This document shows, in pieces, positions 15,163 through 24,522 of a stretch of 64,000 nt of DNA. The stretch spans positions 248,001 through 312,000 of the forward strand of contig NZ_AQQP01000006.1 of NCBI RefSeq assembly GCF_002210165.1, written 5' to 3'. The position numbers were made by a program, and so were the translations under genes. Source of the DNA: Phaeobacter sp. 22II1-1F12B. GTDB taxonomy: Bacteria > Pseudomonadota > Alphaproteobacteria > Rhodobacterales > Rhodobacteraceae. Under the pieces are notes generated by a model, which had not been told where the DNA came from, searched no databases, and worked only from the letters and a program-made list of their open reading frames with translations. Positions within the stretch are counted from its first letter, which is position 1. Every line of letters begins with the position of its first letter.

Positions 15163-16968
15163 TCAACGACTTGCTTTTGTAGTAACGTAAGTGCCCGGTG
15201 CATCGGCCAGTGGCGGATGCTCCGAATCCCCGGGCGTGCGCGCCGCGATCTGCTTGCCAGAACGCTTGCGAAGCCAGGCTTCCCAGTGCGGCCACCACGA
15301 TCCTTCGTGGAAATCGGCGCCTGCCTGCCAGTCTTCTGCCGAAAGGCTCAGATCGTCGTTCAGGTAGTGGCCGTATTTCTTCTTGCTCGGCGGGTTCACG
15401 ATGCCCGCGATATGTCCCGACTGGGTCAGGATGAAAGTCCGATCCTTGGCGCCCATCTTCTGCACGCCCCGGTAGCAGTCCTTCCACGCAGCAATATGGT
15501 CTGTCTCGCAGGCGATCGAGCACAGCGGCACGTTCACCTCTTCCAGCTTCAGCTTATGCCCAAGCAATTCGAACCCTTCCTGCGCGAACTCGTTGCGCTG
15601 GCAAAGCCCCCGAAGATATTGCATTGCCATCTTGCGCGGCAGGTTCGACCCGTCACCGTTCCAGTACAGCAGGTCAAAGGCCGGGGGTGTCTCGCCCATC
15701 ATGTAGCTGCGAATGGCCGGCGAATAGACAAGGTCGTTGGAGCGCAGGTAGCTGAAGGTGCGCGCCATGATATAAGAGCGCAGAAAGCCCTGCTTTTCGA
15801 CTTCGGCCTCGATCCCGTCGATGAAATCGTCAGAGAGGAACGGCGTGAACTCCCCCTGTTCGGCGAAATCCGTCAGCGCCGTAAAGAAGGTTGCGGATTT
15901 TATCGATTTGTCGCCGCGCTGCTTCATCAGTGACAATACAAGCGCCAGGGTTGTGCCCGCGATGCAGTAACCGATGGCATTGATCTGCTGCACCTTGGTG
16001 ATCGCCTTGATCTCGCGGATCGCCGCGAAATAGCCGTCCTCGATGTAATCTTCCATGCCTACCTCGGCATAGGCCGCGTCCGGATTCACCCAGCTCACCA
16101 CAAACAACGTGTAGCCTTGGCTCGTGATCCATTTGATAAGGCTGTTTTGTTCTTTCAGGTCGAGAATATAAAACTTATTGATCCAGGGCGGGAAGATCAC
16201 CAAGGGCGTCTGAAACACCTTCTCGGTTGTCGGTTCGTACTGGATCAATTCCATCATCCGGTTGCGGTAGACGACCTTGCCGGGGGATGTCGCGATGTTC
16301 CCGCCCAGCTCAAATGCCTTTTCGTCCACAAGCCTGACCACCAGTTCGCCGTTGTTAGCTTCCAGATCCGAGACAAGGTTTTCTAGCCCGTCGACCAGCG
16401 ACTGCCCCTCGGTCTCCAGCGCTTTTTCCAGCGCGTCCGGGTTCGTCCCCAGAAAATTCGTCGGCGCCAGCATGTCGACGATCTGGCGCGAGAAATACTT
16501 CAGCCGCCGCTTTTCCTTGTCATCCAGATCCTCGACCGAGTCGACGGCCTCCTGAATAGCATCCGCGTTGATCAAGTACTGCTGCTTGATGAAATTGAAA
16601 TAGGGGTGCGAATCCCAGAGCGGGTTCGCAAAACGGCGATCCTTGGGGCCGGGATCTGCGGGCGCTTCAAACTTGCCGCGCGCAAGCGCTTGCTGAGCCT
16701 CGGCGAAATGCGTGACGGTCTTGCCCCAATAGGCGACCTGCTGTTCGATGATCCGCGCCGGATTCTGGAGCGATTCCGCCCAGTAAGCCGTTGCTGCATT
16801 TGCAAACAATTCCTGGCTCGGGGCGTCCAGCGCGGGGTTGTGAGACGTCTTGTGCGCCATCACGTCCACAAGACGCCGCGATAACGCCTCAACTTTTTCC
16901 AGATTTTCTTTCATACGCTCAACGTGTTCCACGGAAGGGACGTTGCTACCTTTGTCCATAGTTGTCAT
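15163..16968 (-). CDS. phaC: Class I poly(3-hydroxyalkanoate) polymerase PhaC
   Basis: A 601-residue PHA synthase, normal for class I (single-subunit, short-chain monomers). The N-terminal domain (about 50-220) leads into the alpha/beta-hydrolase core. Catalytic residues are visible: lipase-like box GYCIAG with Cys335, Asp490 in CETDH and His519 in SGHIAG; the PPWINKFYILDL strand and the SWVNPD segment are strongly conserved in class I enzymes. It polymerises 3-hydroxyacyl-CoA, mainly 3-hydroxybutyryl-CoA. It is divergent from phaZ across 111 bases containing a PhaR operator; phaP follows downstream after a separate promoter region. Confidence 0.96.
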   Translation of the reverse strand: MTTMDKGSNVPSVEHVERMKENLEKVEALSRRLVDVMAHKTSHNPALDAPSQELFANAATAYWAESLQNPARIIEQQVAYWGKTVTHFAEAQQALARGKFEAPADPGPKDRRFANPLWDSHPYFNFIKQQYLINADAIQEAVDSVEDLDDKEKRRLKYFSRQIVDMLAPTNFLGTNPDALEKALETEGQSLVDGLENLVSDLEANNGELVVRLVDEKAFELGGNIATSPGKVVYRNRMMELIQYEPTTEKVFQTPLVIFPPWINKFYILDLKEQNSLIKWITSQGYTLFVVSWVNPDAAYAEVGMEDYIEDGYFAAIREIKAITKVQQINAIGYCIAGTTLALVLSLMKQRGDKSIKSATFFTALTDFAEQGEFTPFLSDDFIDGIEAEVEKQGFLRSYIMARTFSYLRSNDLVYSPAIRSYMMGETPPAFDLLYWNGDGSNLPRKMAMQYLRGLCQRNEFAQEGFELLGHKLKLEEVNVPLCSIACETDHIAAWKDCYRGVQKMGAKDRTFILTQSGHIAGIVNPPSKKKYGHYLNDDLSLSAEDWQAGADFHEGSWWPHWEAWLRKRSGKQIAARTPGDSEHPPLADAPGTYVTTKASR

Positions 16969-16991
16969 TTTAACTTTTCCCCCCTATCATG

Positions 16992-17002
16992 CTGCTATGC
17001 AG
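16992..17002. promoter_or_regulatory. PhaR operator 3 (CTGC-TAT-GCAG) between phaC and phaZ
   Basis: The site matches CTGC-N3-GCAG exactly and lies 24 bases upstream of the phaC start and 78 bases upstream of phaZ, so PhaR bound here could affect both divergent genes. Only the 11-bp core is palindromic, shorter than the phaP sites. Confidence 0.65.
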
Positions 17003-17079
17003 AATACCGTCGCCGCGTTCGGGAGGCACAAGCGACGCAACATCCGCCACGCCGGTGCCTTTGATGCAGGAGACCCGAT

Positions 17080-18354
17080 ATGCGATCTATGTTTACCTAC
17101 GACATGATGGAAACGATGCGGAATACCCACCAGTGGATGGGTGCTTCCGCAAAGGCTGTCGCGTCCTACCCGATGTTTGCCATGTTGCCCAACCCCGCGC
17201 TGCGCTGGTTCGAGGCCTGGGGCGAGGTCACCGAACGTTCGTTTGAACGCATGGTGGTCAAGCCGGACTGGGGCATTCACAGTGTCACCTGCGATGACGG
17301 TCGGGATCATCTGGTCGAAGTCGAGACCGTGATCGAAAGGCCGTTCGGCGACCTGATTCATTTTAACGTCTCCGGGCGTGAACCCAGCTCTCGCAAGGTA
17401 TTGCTGGTTGCCCCGATGTCGGGACACTACGCTACTCTTCTCCGCTCCACTGTGCAAAGTCTGCTGGGCGATGTCGACCTTTATGTGACCGATTGGCATA
17501 ACGCGCGCGATATTCCGGTCAGCGCAGGCAAGTTCGACATCGAGGATTATACCCTCTATCTCGTTGACTTCATGCGGGAACTTGGACCTGACACCAATGT
17601 GATCGCGGTCTGCCAGCCAGCGCCGCTTACCCTCGCCGCGACGGCTTATCTGGCCGAACAGGATCCGGATGCGCAGCCTCGCTCGCTGACCCTTATCGGC
17701 GGGCCCATCGACCCCGAAGCCACCCCTACCGAGGTCACCGATTTCGGCGCCCGTGTTACCATGGGCCAGCTGGAGCAATCGATGATCCAGCGGGTCGGCT
17801 TCAAGTATCCGGGTGTCGGACGGCTTGTCTATCCCGGCCTTCTGCAGCTCACATCCTTTATGGCGATGAACGCGGAACGTCACGCCGATGCCTTCAAGGA
17901 ACAGATCTCCCGCGTAGCAGATGGCTCCGCGTCGGACCACGATGCCCACAACCGCTTCTACGATGAATACCTTGCGGTAATGGACATGACGGCCGAGTTC
18001 TATCTTTCCACGGTTGAACGGATCTTCAAAAACAACGAGATCGCTAAGAACCAATTCGTGGTCGATGGGCACAAGGTCGACATTGGCAAGATCACGAGCG
18101 TGGCGGTCAAAACGGTCGAAGGCGCGAATGACGACATCTCGGCTCCCGGCCAGTGTGTCGCCGCTCTCGATCTCTGCACCGGTCTGCCGGATTCGAAAAA
18201 GGCCAGCCATCTTGAACCCGGAGCCGGGCACTACGGCATTTTCGCCGGCAAATCCTGGCGTAACAACATCCGTCCGCTGGTGCTCGAGTTCATCGACGCG
18301 AACAGTGGAACAGCATCCAAAACCCGCAAAGCGGCCAACAAGAACGCCGCCTGA
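17080..18354 (+). CDS. phaZ: Intracellular poly(3-hydroxybutyrate) depolymerase PhaZ
   Basis: A 424-residue depolymerase of the intracellular PhaZ a-type family (MFTYDMMETMRNTHQWMGASAKAVASYPMF region is characteristic). The nucleophile is Cys178 in VCQPAP, replacing the serine of extracellular enzymes; DWHNARDIPVSAGKFDIEDY is another family signature. It has no signal peptide, as expected for mobilising native granules in the cytoplasm. ATG 17080 follows AGGAG at proper spacing; a second ATG three codons later is possible. It is divergent from phaC and shares the regulatory region with operator 3. The alanine/lysine-rich C-terminus is common in homologues. Confidence 0.94.
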   Translation: MRSMFTYDMMETMRNTHQWMGASAKAVASYPMFAMLPNPALRWFEAWGEVTERSFERMVVKPDWGIHSVTCDDGRDHLVEVETVIERPFGDLIHFNVSGREPSSRKVLLVAPMSGHYATLLRSTVQSLLGDVDLYVTDWHNARDIPVSAGKFDIEDYTLYLVDFMRELGPDTNVIAVCQPAPLTLAATAYLAEQDPDAQPRSLTLIGGPIDPEATPTEVTDFGARVTMGQLEQSMIQRVGFKYPGVGRLVYPGLLQLTSFMAMNAERHADAFKEQISRVADGSASDHDAHNRFYDEYLAVMDMTAEFYLSTVERIFKNNEIAKNQFVVDGHKVDIGKITSVAVKTVEGANDDISAPGQCVAALDLCTGLPDSKKASHLEPGAGHYGIFAGKSWRNNIRPLVLEFIDANSGTASKTRKAANKNAA

Positions 18355-18368
18355 AACCGGAGCATCGT

Positions 18369-18950
18369 TTGAAAGACGCATCCCCCGCCCGCTTTGAGTG
18401 CACCTGTGGCACCGTTGCGGGCGAGGTCACGTCGGCCTCACGAAAAACCGGAACGCATGTGGAATGTTTCTGTGTCGATTGTCGCGCGGCCCAAATCTAT
18501 CTGGGCCAGCCTGATCCGCATCCGAACGGTGTCCATATTTTCCAGATCAGCCCGGAGATGGTGCATTTCTCCCAAGGCACCGAGCATCTCCGTATTCTGC
18601 GTCTGGGACCGAAAGGCTTGATGCGCTGGTATGCTGATTGCTGCAAAGCACCGCTATTCAACACCTTGCCGAAACCGACAATCCCTTTTGCCGGTCTGAT
18701 CGTCGATCGCTTGCAGGATCCGGCCCGTATTGGAAAGGTCGTTACCCAAAGCTTTCTTCCGGGAAAGGACGGTGCGCGGCGCCACAAGGGCGCCTTGACG
18801 ATGACAATGCAGGTCTTGAAGCGCGCCGTCGCGGCCCGGATGTCCGGCAAATGGCGAGATACCCCGTTTTTCGATATCGAGACCGGCGCACCAACCGCGC
18901 CGGTCCATATTCTCGACAAGCGGGAACGTCAGGCACTGTTCCGATCATAG
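18369..18950 (+). CDS. DUF6151-like cysteine-rich protein (GFA-like zinc fold)
   Basis: A 193-residue protein with the pattern C-T-C-G near residue 11-13 and C-F-C-V-D-C at about 33-38, then ADCCKAPLFNTL, reminiscent of the zinc-binding GFA/Mss4-like fold. TTG 18369 is supported by GGAG 7 bases upstream; no ATG or GTG start giving a full domain was found. It begins 14 bases after phaZ, so it may be expressed with it, but a role in PHA metabolism is not established. A perfect hairpin (18954-18985) follows immediately. Confidence 0.72.
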   Translation: MKDASPARFECTCGTVAGEVTSASRKTGTHVECFCVDCRAAQIYLGQPDPHPNGVHIFQISPEMVHFSQGTEHLRILRLGPKGLMRWYADCCKAPLFNTLPKPTIPFAGLIVDRLQDPARIGKVVTQSFLPGKDGARRHKGALTMTMQVLKRAVAARMSGKWRDTPFFDIETGAPTAPVHILDKRERQALFRS

Positions 18951-18953
18951 GTT

Positions 18954-18985
18954 CGCGGATCATCTTGCCTTAGAAATGATCCGCG
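18954..18985. terminator. Hairpin after the DUF6151-like gene
   Basis: A perfect 10-bp stem (CGCGGATCAT at 18954-18963, ATGATCCGCG at 18976-18985) with a 12-base loop. It starts 3 bases after the stop codon. No T-run follows on either side, so termination would be weak or factor-assisted. Confidence 0.45.
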
Positions 18986-19084
18986 CAACCACTAACTTAT
19001 GCGGTTTCTGGGTTCACTTTCGTAACCTGTCCAAGCTTTGAATTCCTACGGACGGGAAGTTCGATGCTTCTCCCGCCCCTACCT

Positions 19085-20800
19085 TCAGGCGGCGCTCCTG
19101 TCACCGGATTGAACGGCTTGGCTGGAAGGTTTCAATACGAATGCAGAAATGACCTCGGTGAGTTTACGGGTGCCATCCATCATGGATTCACTCGCCGCCG
19201 AGGTCTCCTCGAACATTGCAGCATTACGCTGGGTGACATTGTCGAGCTGCGCGATCGCCTCGCTGATGTCGTTCAATGCGCCCGACTGGCGATCAGCCCC
19301 GGCGGCGATATCGATGATCCTCTGCACGATACCGTTCACCGCTGACATGACGCTTTCGTTCGCTTTGCCGGTTTCGCGGACCAGCCCGACGCCTTCGCCG
19401 ACCCGGCTGTCACTTGCACTAATCAGGTTCTTGATTTCCTGCGCCGCATCCGAGCTTCGCTGCGCTAGATTGCGAACTTCCGATGCCACCACCGCGAAAC
19501 CTCGACCACTCTCACCCGCACGGGCTGCCTCTACCCCGGCGTTCAGGGCAAGCAGGTTCGTCTGGAAAGCGATTTCGTCGATAACGCCCACAATTTTCTG
19601 AATTTCCTTCGAGCTCGTTTCGATCTCACCCATCGCCGTCACCGCTCTTTGCACCAGATCGCCACTCGCCAGCACCTGGCGCTTTGTTTCGCCCGCTTCG
19701 GATTCAGCTTCGCGGGCGGATTTCGCCGTGTCTTTGACGGTCGCCGAGAACCGCGACACGTTCGTCGAAATCTCTGCCAGCGTCGCCGCCTGCCGTTCCG
19801 TGCGGTTGGACATATCCTGCGCGGCATTTGCCATTGCCTGCACTTCGGACCCGATGGATTGAGCCGAGCTCTGGACCGTCTCGATCGCCAGCCGAAGCGC
19901 CTCCACAGCCTGATTGAAGTCCTCGCGAAGGTCGTCGTATTGCGGATCAAGTTTGTTCCTGATCTGCGCGTGTAGATTGCGCTCACGCAGCAGCTTGAGG
20001 CTTGAGCGCAAAGTGTCGACCACGACGCGTTGCCGGTCCGCCACTTTCTGCCGGTTCTCAGCTTCTACCTGCGCCGCTTCGCGCGCTTCGCGATCAGCTG
20101 CCGCGGCCCGCTCCGCTTCGCTCTCCGCCCGTTTCAAAGCCGCTTCTGCTTCCGAACGCGAATGCTGGGCCTGTTTCTTGGCCTCTTCGGCATCGGCCAG
20201 CGAGCGCAGCGCATCATCGGTCGATTGCTTGGCTTTTTCATTCGCCTCTTCCAGCGCCTCGTTCTGGGCACGCATCGCGCGGTCCATCTGATGCTGTTTG
20301 CGCAGGGCATAGATCAACGCGCCGGTCTCCAGCAAAAGGATGACCGCGTGCATCGCCGTACGGGGAATATTCTCGGCGATCGTGGCCGAGGGGAAGACCA
20401 GCGCTGGCATCAGGAAAGTCAGTGTAAGATGGTGCAGCGCGACCAGCGAAGTCGCCGCCAGCACGGCGCGAATATCGTTTAGCGAAACGGTGATCGCCAA
20501 AAGGGCAAAGTACAGCATATGCGCGTCGATCTGCCATGCATGGCCGGCCATTGCCGCGTTCATAACAACCGCCTGCCCAAGCAGGGCCTGGGCTGCGCCG
20601 ATCCTTGCCACGACGGGCGCCCCCCTTTGCATGAGCGTTCCCACGAAGGCAAAGATCGCAGCGGCAGCGCCGATCCAGAGCACCGGGCTTTGAAGATAGA
20701 AAGCGACGCCAATATTGATCGCGGTTCCGACCCAGGCCGCCGCAATGATCATGCGCGCCTCTTTGAGGTTCCCGGTATCTTCGGCTGGGGTATCTTTCAT
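19085..20800 (-). CDS. Methyl-accepting chemotaxis protein with polytopic membrane sensor
   Basis: A 571-residue chemoreceptor. Residues about 15-170 hold several hydrophobic helices ([56 protein letters not shown] region), i.e. an integral-membrane sensor without a periplasmic loop. A long charged coiled coil (about 175-255) leads to the signalling domain, whose highly conserved tip reads [21 protein letters not shown] and [16 protein letters not shown]. It should cluster with CheA/CheW, which are not in this window. ATG 20800 overlaps the end of the preceding small gene by spacing of one base, so the two are one operon. The ligand is unknown. Confidence 0.9.
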   Translation of the reverse strand: MKDTPAEDTGNLKEARMIIAAAWVGTAINIGVAFYLQSPVLWIGAAAAIFAFVGTLMQRGAPVVARIGAAQALLGQAVVMNAAMAGHAWQIDAHMLYFALLAITVSLNDIRAVLAATSLVALHHLTLTFLMPALVFPSATIAENIPRTAMHAVILLLETGALIYALRKQHQMDRAMRAQNEALEEANEKAKQSTDDALRSLADAEEAKKQAQHSRSEAEAALKRAESEAERAAAADREAREAAQVEAENRQKVADRQRVVVDTLRSSLKLLRERNLHAQIRNKLDPQYDDLREDFNQAVEALRLAIETVQSSAQSIGSEVQAMANAAQDMSNRTERQAATLAEISTNVSRFSATVKDTAKSAREAESEAGETKRQVLASGDLVQRAVTAMGEIETSSKEIQKIVGVIDEIAFQTNLLALNAGVEAARAGESGRGFAVVASEVRNLAQRSSDAAQEIKNLISASDSRVGEGVGLVRETGKANESVMSAVNGIVQRIIDIAAGADRQSGALNDISEAIAQLDNVTQRNAAMFEETSAASESMMDGTRKLTEVISAFVLKPSSQAVQSGDRSAA

Positions 20801-20801
20801 T

Positions 20802-21098
20802 TCAAGTTCCACAAATTGAAGCAATTAACGAGGCACCGATCACAAGAATGGCCCCCTCGGCGCGCAGACGAGAACGAAATTCGGGGGCGTCGGAGGTCGC
20901 CAGGACGCCCAAAGGCGCAGATTCAGGGCCAAGCAGACGACCATCGGCGCGCTGAACGATCTGCTCGGATGAAGGCCCCCAAGGCAGCGAAACGACGAGT
21001 ACCGGGCGATCAACCCGCGATGGCGATCCCGCCAGCACAATCACCGGCCCCGTCATCAGCGCCATCATGGGCAGTATCAGAATGTATAGACGCGCCAT
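20802..21098 (-). CDS. Small exported protein of unknown function
   Basis: A 98-residue protein with a hydrophobic N-terminus ([24 protein letters not shown]) that may be a signal peptide or anchor, then a compact region with [26 protein letters not shown] and a second hydrophobic segment at the C-terminus ([16 protein letters not shown]). I recognise similar proteins in Rhodobacterales next to sensory genes but no assigned function. It lies directly before the chemoreceptor gene (stop TGA at 20802-20804, ATG at 20800), so co-translation and a supporting role for the receptor are plausible inferences. Confidence 0.6.
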   Translation of the reverse strand: MARLYILILPMMALMTGPVIVLAGSPSRVDRPVLVVSLPWGPSSEQIVQRADGRLLGPESAPLGVLATSDAPEFRSRLRAEGAILVIGASLIASICGT

Positions 21099-21178
21099 CT
21101 ACGATCTCTCGGGGGATTCCTGCCCGGAAGATGGCCGCTTTGTATTGTGATCCCGTTAACGGCGACGCTGCGACGGCG

Positions 21179-21820
21179 TCACCCCGGTGGCCTCTCCCGC
21201 CGCCCGAGAAAGGGTGGAAAATCGACATATCGTTCCCGCCGCACCGACAGGGCTTCCTCCGGTTCCGTACCCGGCTTCAGCAGGCAACCACGCGGCGCGA
21301 TATAGCTGTCGATCCGTCGCCGCGCGACTGGCCGCCAGACAAGGTTAAAGGCACAGAGCTTCGGAAAAAAGAACACCTCGGAATAGGGCAGATGATCGTG
21401 CAGCCACCATGCCAGATCGCGCCAGTCCCGTCCCTTTTCATAATGATCGGCAAACCACGGGATCACGACCGACGCACCGGCGATGCGGTTCTCGCCTTCG
21501 TCCCGGTCCCAGATATGGCATTCGATCGGATTGTCGTTACGGGCGCAGTTCAGGCCGTTTTCATTACCGAAACGGTTCACTTCGGGCGAGCGATAGCCCG
21601 ACCGGATCGCAACCCGCCCGAATGTATCCTGCAACGGTTCCAAAAGCGCCTGGCAGAACGCGCGCCCGCATTCAATGGCCAGATCGGGCCGCTCTGGCAT
21701 ATTCTGAAACCCGTAGAAGGCCGCGATCTCGGAATAAAGGAAATCGCGCATGTAGAAGTGTTCGGACAATCGCACGCGGCCCAATGTTTCTAGGCTCCAC
21801 ATGGATCCCGGTTTACGCAT
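21179..21820 (-). CDS. Peptidase M15-like (D-Ala-D-Ala carboxypeptidase-fold) hypothetical protein
   Basis: A 213-residue protein with SEHFYMRDFLYSEIAAFYG at the N-terminus and the M15-like core FGRVAIRSGYRSPEVN, followed by a conserved C-H-x-W-D (IECHIWDRDE), where R-S-G-Y-R-S and H are the usual active-site environment of M15_3 enzymes and phage-like endolysins. No signal peptide is obvious, and I do not see the complete zinc triad with certainty, so enzymatic activity is uncertain. ATG 21820 overlaps the stop of the VOC gene upstream (TGATG), giving an operon hydrolase - VOC - this gene. Confidence 0.65.
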   Translation of the reverse strand: MRKPGSMWSLETLGRVRLSEHFYMRDFLYSEIAAFYGFQNMPERPDLAIECGRAFCQALLEPLQDTFGRVAIRSGYRSPEVNRFGNENGLNCARNDNPIECHIWDRDEGENRIAGASVVIPWFADHYEKGRDWRDLAWWLHDHLPYSEVFFFPKLCAFNLVWRPVARRRIDSYIAPRGCLLKPGTEPEEALSVRRERYVDFPPFLGRRERPPG

Positions 21821-22260
21821 CAGGTCTCGCCAAAGCCTTCCCAGCGAAACGCGCCATCCTCGGCCAAGGGCGATAACGGGTTATGCGCGATTTCCCAGAC
21901 GTGACCGTCGGGATCGGCGAAATAGGCGATGTATCCGCCCCAGAATACCTCGCTCGGGGCACGCAGAATTTCGGCCCCTGCCGATTTGGCCGCCTCGACC
22001 AAACCGTCCACCTCCTCGCGCGAACTGACGTTATGCGCGAGCGTTGCGCCTCCGGTTCCCAGACGTTCGACCGGAACGCCCATGTCCTCGGCGAGATTTT
22101 CCAGCGGATAAAGCCCGATGCTCTGACCGATAAGGTCGAAAACGACGATACCGTCCGGCGTTTCTACCTTTTCCCACCCGAGCTCGGCATAAAAGGCGGT
22201 CGCCCTTTTCAGATCAGCGACCCCAAGCGTGATAAGGCTTACCCGCTGCTCCATCTTCAT
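21820..22260 (-). CDS. VOC (glyoxalase/bleomycin-resistance) family protein
   Basis: A 146-residue protein with the paired beta-alpha-beta-beta-beta modules of the vicinal-oxygen-chelate fold: ITLGVADLKRATAFYAELGW at the start and GGYIAYFADPDGHVWEIAHNP near the end, the second holding the glutamate metal ligand (W-E). Many such proteins are metal-dependent lyases, isomerases or dioxygenases; the reaction here is unknown. Start overlaps the upstream hydrolase stop by four bases, and its own stop overlaps the next gene by one. Confidence 0.85.
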   Translation of the reverse strand: MKMEQRVSLITLGVADLKRATAFYAELGWEKVETPDGIVVFDLIGQSIGLYPLENLAEDMGVPVERLGTGGATLAHNVSSREEVDGLVEAAKSAGAEILRAPSEVFWGGYIAYFADPDGHVWEIAHNPLSPLAEDGAFRWEGFGET

Positions 22261-23003
22261 CTGCCCAGCACCTCCATGATCGCTGTTTCGATGATGCCGA
22301 GGCAGGGACCATCAGAGAACCGGTGATCCGCATCCTTGACCAGTGTCAGCCGCATATCGGGGCTATCGGCGTGATCAAGCAGACGCAGGGCGGTTTCGGT
22401 CGACACGGCCGTATCGGCGGTCCCCTGAAGACAACGAACCGGGAACGGCAGAGGCAGAGGCGACCTCAGGACCAGCCGCTTGCGCCCGTCTTCGACCATG
22501 CGGCGCGTCACGATATAGGGTTCCATGTAGTCGGAGGGCAGTTCGACCTGCCCCTCCTCTTCAAGCTGGCGCTTCTGCGCATCGCTGAACCCCGCCCAAT
22601 AGCTGTCTTCGGTGAAATCCGGCGCGGCGGCGATGGTGACAAGGCCCATCACCCGATCCGCCCTCTCGCGCGCCAGAAGCAACGATTGCCAGCCCCCCAT
22701 CGACGATCCGACCGGCAAGATCGTGCCTTCGGTCAACTGGTCCACCACCGCCAGCGTATCCTCGTGCCAGTCGCCAATGCAGCCTTCCTCGAAGCTGCCA
22801 GAGCTTTCGCCGTGACCCGAATAGTCAAAGCGCAGAAAGGCAAACCCCTGCCCGCGCGCCCATTCTTCCAGATGCACCGCCTTGGTGCCCTGCATGTCCG
22901 ATTTCAGCCCGCCGAGAAAGACAATCACCGGCCCCTCACCGGGGGTTAGATGATAAGCGATCCGCCGGCCCTCGGCTGTCTCAAGATATTCCGGCGCGCT
23001 CAT
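22257..23003 (-). CDS. Alpha/beta hydrolase (ABHD10/BAAT-like)
   Basis: A 248-residue alpha/beta hydrolase: the oxyanion region VIVFLGGLKSDMQG, the strand FLRFDYSGHGESSG, the nucleophile elbow GSSMGG and a final DADHRFSDG with the catalytic histidine. The FLGG-L-x-SDM-x-G segment resembles ABHD10-type thioesterases/esterases and bacterial relatives, so an acyl-thioester or ester substrate is likely. ATG 23003 is favoured because the upstream in-frame extension is arginine/tryptophan-rich and unlike any homologue. First gene of a three-gene overlapping operon. Confidence 0.82.
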   Translation of the reverse strand: MSAPEYLETAEGRRIAYHLTPGEGPVIVFLGGLKSDMQGTKAVHLEEWARGQGFAFLRFDYSGHGESSGSFEEGCIGDWHEDTLAVVDQLTEGTILPVGSSMGGWQSLLLARERADRVMGLVTIAAAPDFTEDSYWAGFSDAQKRQLEEEGQVELPSDYMEPYIVTRRMVEDGRKRLVLRSPLPLPFPVRCLQGTADTAVSTETALRLLDHADSPDMRLTLVKDADHRFSDGPCLGIIETAIMEVLGR

Positions 23004-23106
23004 TGCCGGGCCTCTGGGCTGCGGGCAAGGTAAGGGTCCGACATTCATTTCCTCCAGTTCCGGCATTCTGCCGGGATACTGCGTGTCCCCGCGACAAGGT
23101 GCAAGA

Positions 23107-24381
23107 TCAGTCCTGTTTCTCGACCTCGTCCAGCCCGCGCGCCACCCATGTGGCGGCCAGCGCCATGATGGCAAACCCTGCCAGCGCCAGTTTGGGACCA
23201 AAGATCGACGCCACGCCGCCGCCAAGCCCGACCAGCAACAGGATACAGCCGATCACGGTGTTCGACACCGCCGCATAGGCCGAGCGCTGATCCTCCGGTG
23301 CCATGTCGACGAGGTAAGTAGACCGGCCCTGCCGGACGCCGTTGTAGGCGATCATCAGCACCGTCAGGCAGGCCGGCAGCACCGCCACGATCCCGGCCAG
23401 ATCCATCAGCGACACCACGACCGCCGCCGCCATCGCCACCGCGCCGATGATCCCGCTGCGCATGAGCACCTTACGGCTCGATGCATCGGAGAGACGGCCC
23501 CAGAGATATGAGCTGAGGAAACTCGCCAGTGACGAGGCCAGCACAAGCGCGCCCAACTGCTGCAACCCGCCCTGCTGATCAAGCAGCACGATATAGGGCG
23601 GGGCCAACGCGGTCGACACCAGCAGACCGCGCACAAGGATGAACCGCCAGAGCTGCGGATTGTCCTTGAGCAGGCTGAAATCCACGCGGCCCTTATCGCC
23701 GCCGGTCTCGCTATCCATCTCGCGCAGCATTGACATCACCAGCGCAGCACCACCCCAGAGCAACGCCGCCAGCCCGATGGCCGCCAGCACCAGCGCCTTG
23801 TTCTGGATCACCCCGGAGATCAGCAGCAGCGCCAGCAGCAGAACGCCGGCCGCCGCGACCGACCCTGCCGTGCCGGTAATCGCCCCGCGCCGGGTCTTGG
23901 CGACGGTCTTGCCCAGAATATCCTTGAACGACACGGAACAGGCCGCCCGGAACAAGGCCAGCCCGCCAAGACTGGCACAGATCGCCAGCCCTGCCGCGAC
24001 ACCTTCGAGCAGGAACCCCGACAGCACGATCAGCGCGGCGCACACCCCCTGCCCGGCGCTGCCGACCACCCAGATCCACTTCCGCTGCGCCATCCGCTGC
24101 ACGACGCCCGCCAGCACGATCTGCGGCAAGAGCGCCCCCGCCTCGCGGATCGGCACCAGCATCGCGATCAGGTATCCCGGCGCGCCGAGGTTGTTCATCA
24201 GCCATGTGAGGATCAGCTTCGGGTCGATCAGACCGTCGGCCACCTTGGTCATCGACAGCGCAACCACATGGCGCAACCCGTTGGCAGGCTCGACCGCCTC
24301 GGCTTCCTCCGACAGCCCCACGTCGTCTTCCGCCCCTCCGGTCAGGGTTTCGAACAGCTCTTCCGTGGTGTCGTGACTCAT
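23107..24381 (-). CDS. Major facilitator superfamily transporter
   Basis: A 424-residue protein with about 12 hydrophobic helices and short loops. A 40-residue acidic cytoplasmic N-terminus (TTEELFETLTGGAEDDVGLSEEAEAVEP) precedes helix 1, and an acidic linker in the middle (REMDSETGGDKGRVDFSLL) separates the two six-helix halves. The family is recognised from the topology and loops such as LWGRLSDASSRKVLMRSG (D-x-x-S/R-K motif). Substrate is unknown; drug or metabolite efflux would be a guess. Divergent from thrS, with 141 bases between the starts. Confidence 0.82.
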   Translation of the reverse strand: MSHDTTEELFETLTGGAEDDVGLSEEAEAVEPANGLRHVVALSMTKVADGLIDPKLILTWLMNNLGAPGYLIAMLVPIREAGALLPQIVLAGVVQRMAQRKWIWVVGSAGQGVCAALIVLSGFLLEGVAAGLAICASLGGLALFRAACSVSFKDILGKTVAKTRRGAITGTAGSVAAAGVLLLALLLISGVIQNKALVLAAIGLAALLWGGAALVMSMLREMDSETGGDKGRVDFSLLKDNPQLWRFILVRGLLVSTALAPPYIVLLDQQGGLQQLGALVLASSLASFLSSYLWGRLSDASSRKVLMRSGIIGAVAMAAAVVVSLMDLAGIVAVLPACLTVLMIAYNGVRQGRSTYLVDMAPEDQRSAYAAVSNTVIGCILLLVGLGGGVASIFGPKLALAGFAIMALAATWVARGLDEVEKQD

Positions 24382-24522
24382 CTGGGTGCCTTTCCGGTGC
24401 CTGTCGTTAGTAAATGCGCGCCAAGGTCGCTTGACTTGCCCTGGACCGGGATGCAGATAGGGCGCGAAACATAACCCGCAACCGGGCGTTCAGTGGGCGC
24501 CAAACCGACGAGGAGTGCCGAT

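Noticed and set aside
19649-21793. Several long plus-strand frames across the chemoreceptor and M15-like genes
   Set aside because: They are shadows of the minus-strand genes: basic, arginine/proline-rich translations without domain motifs.
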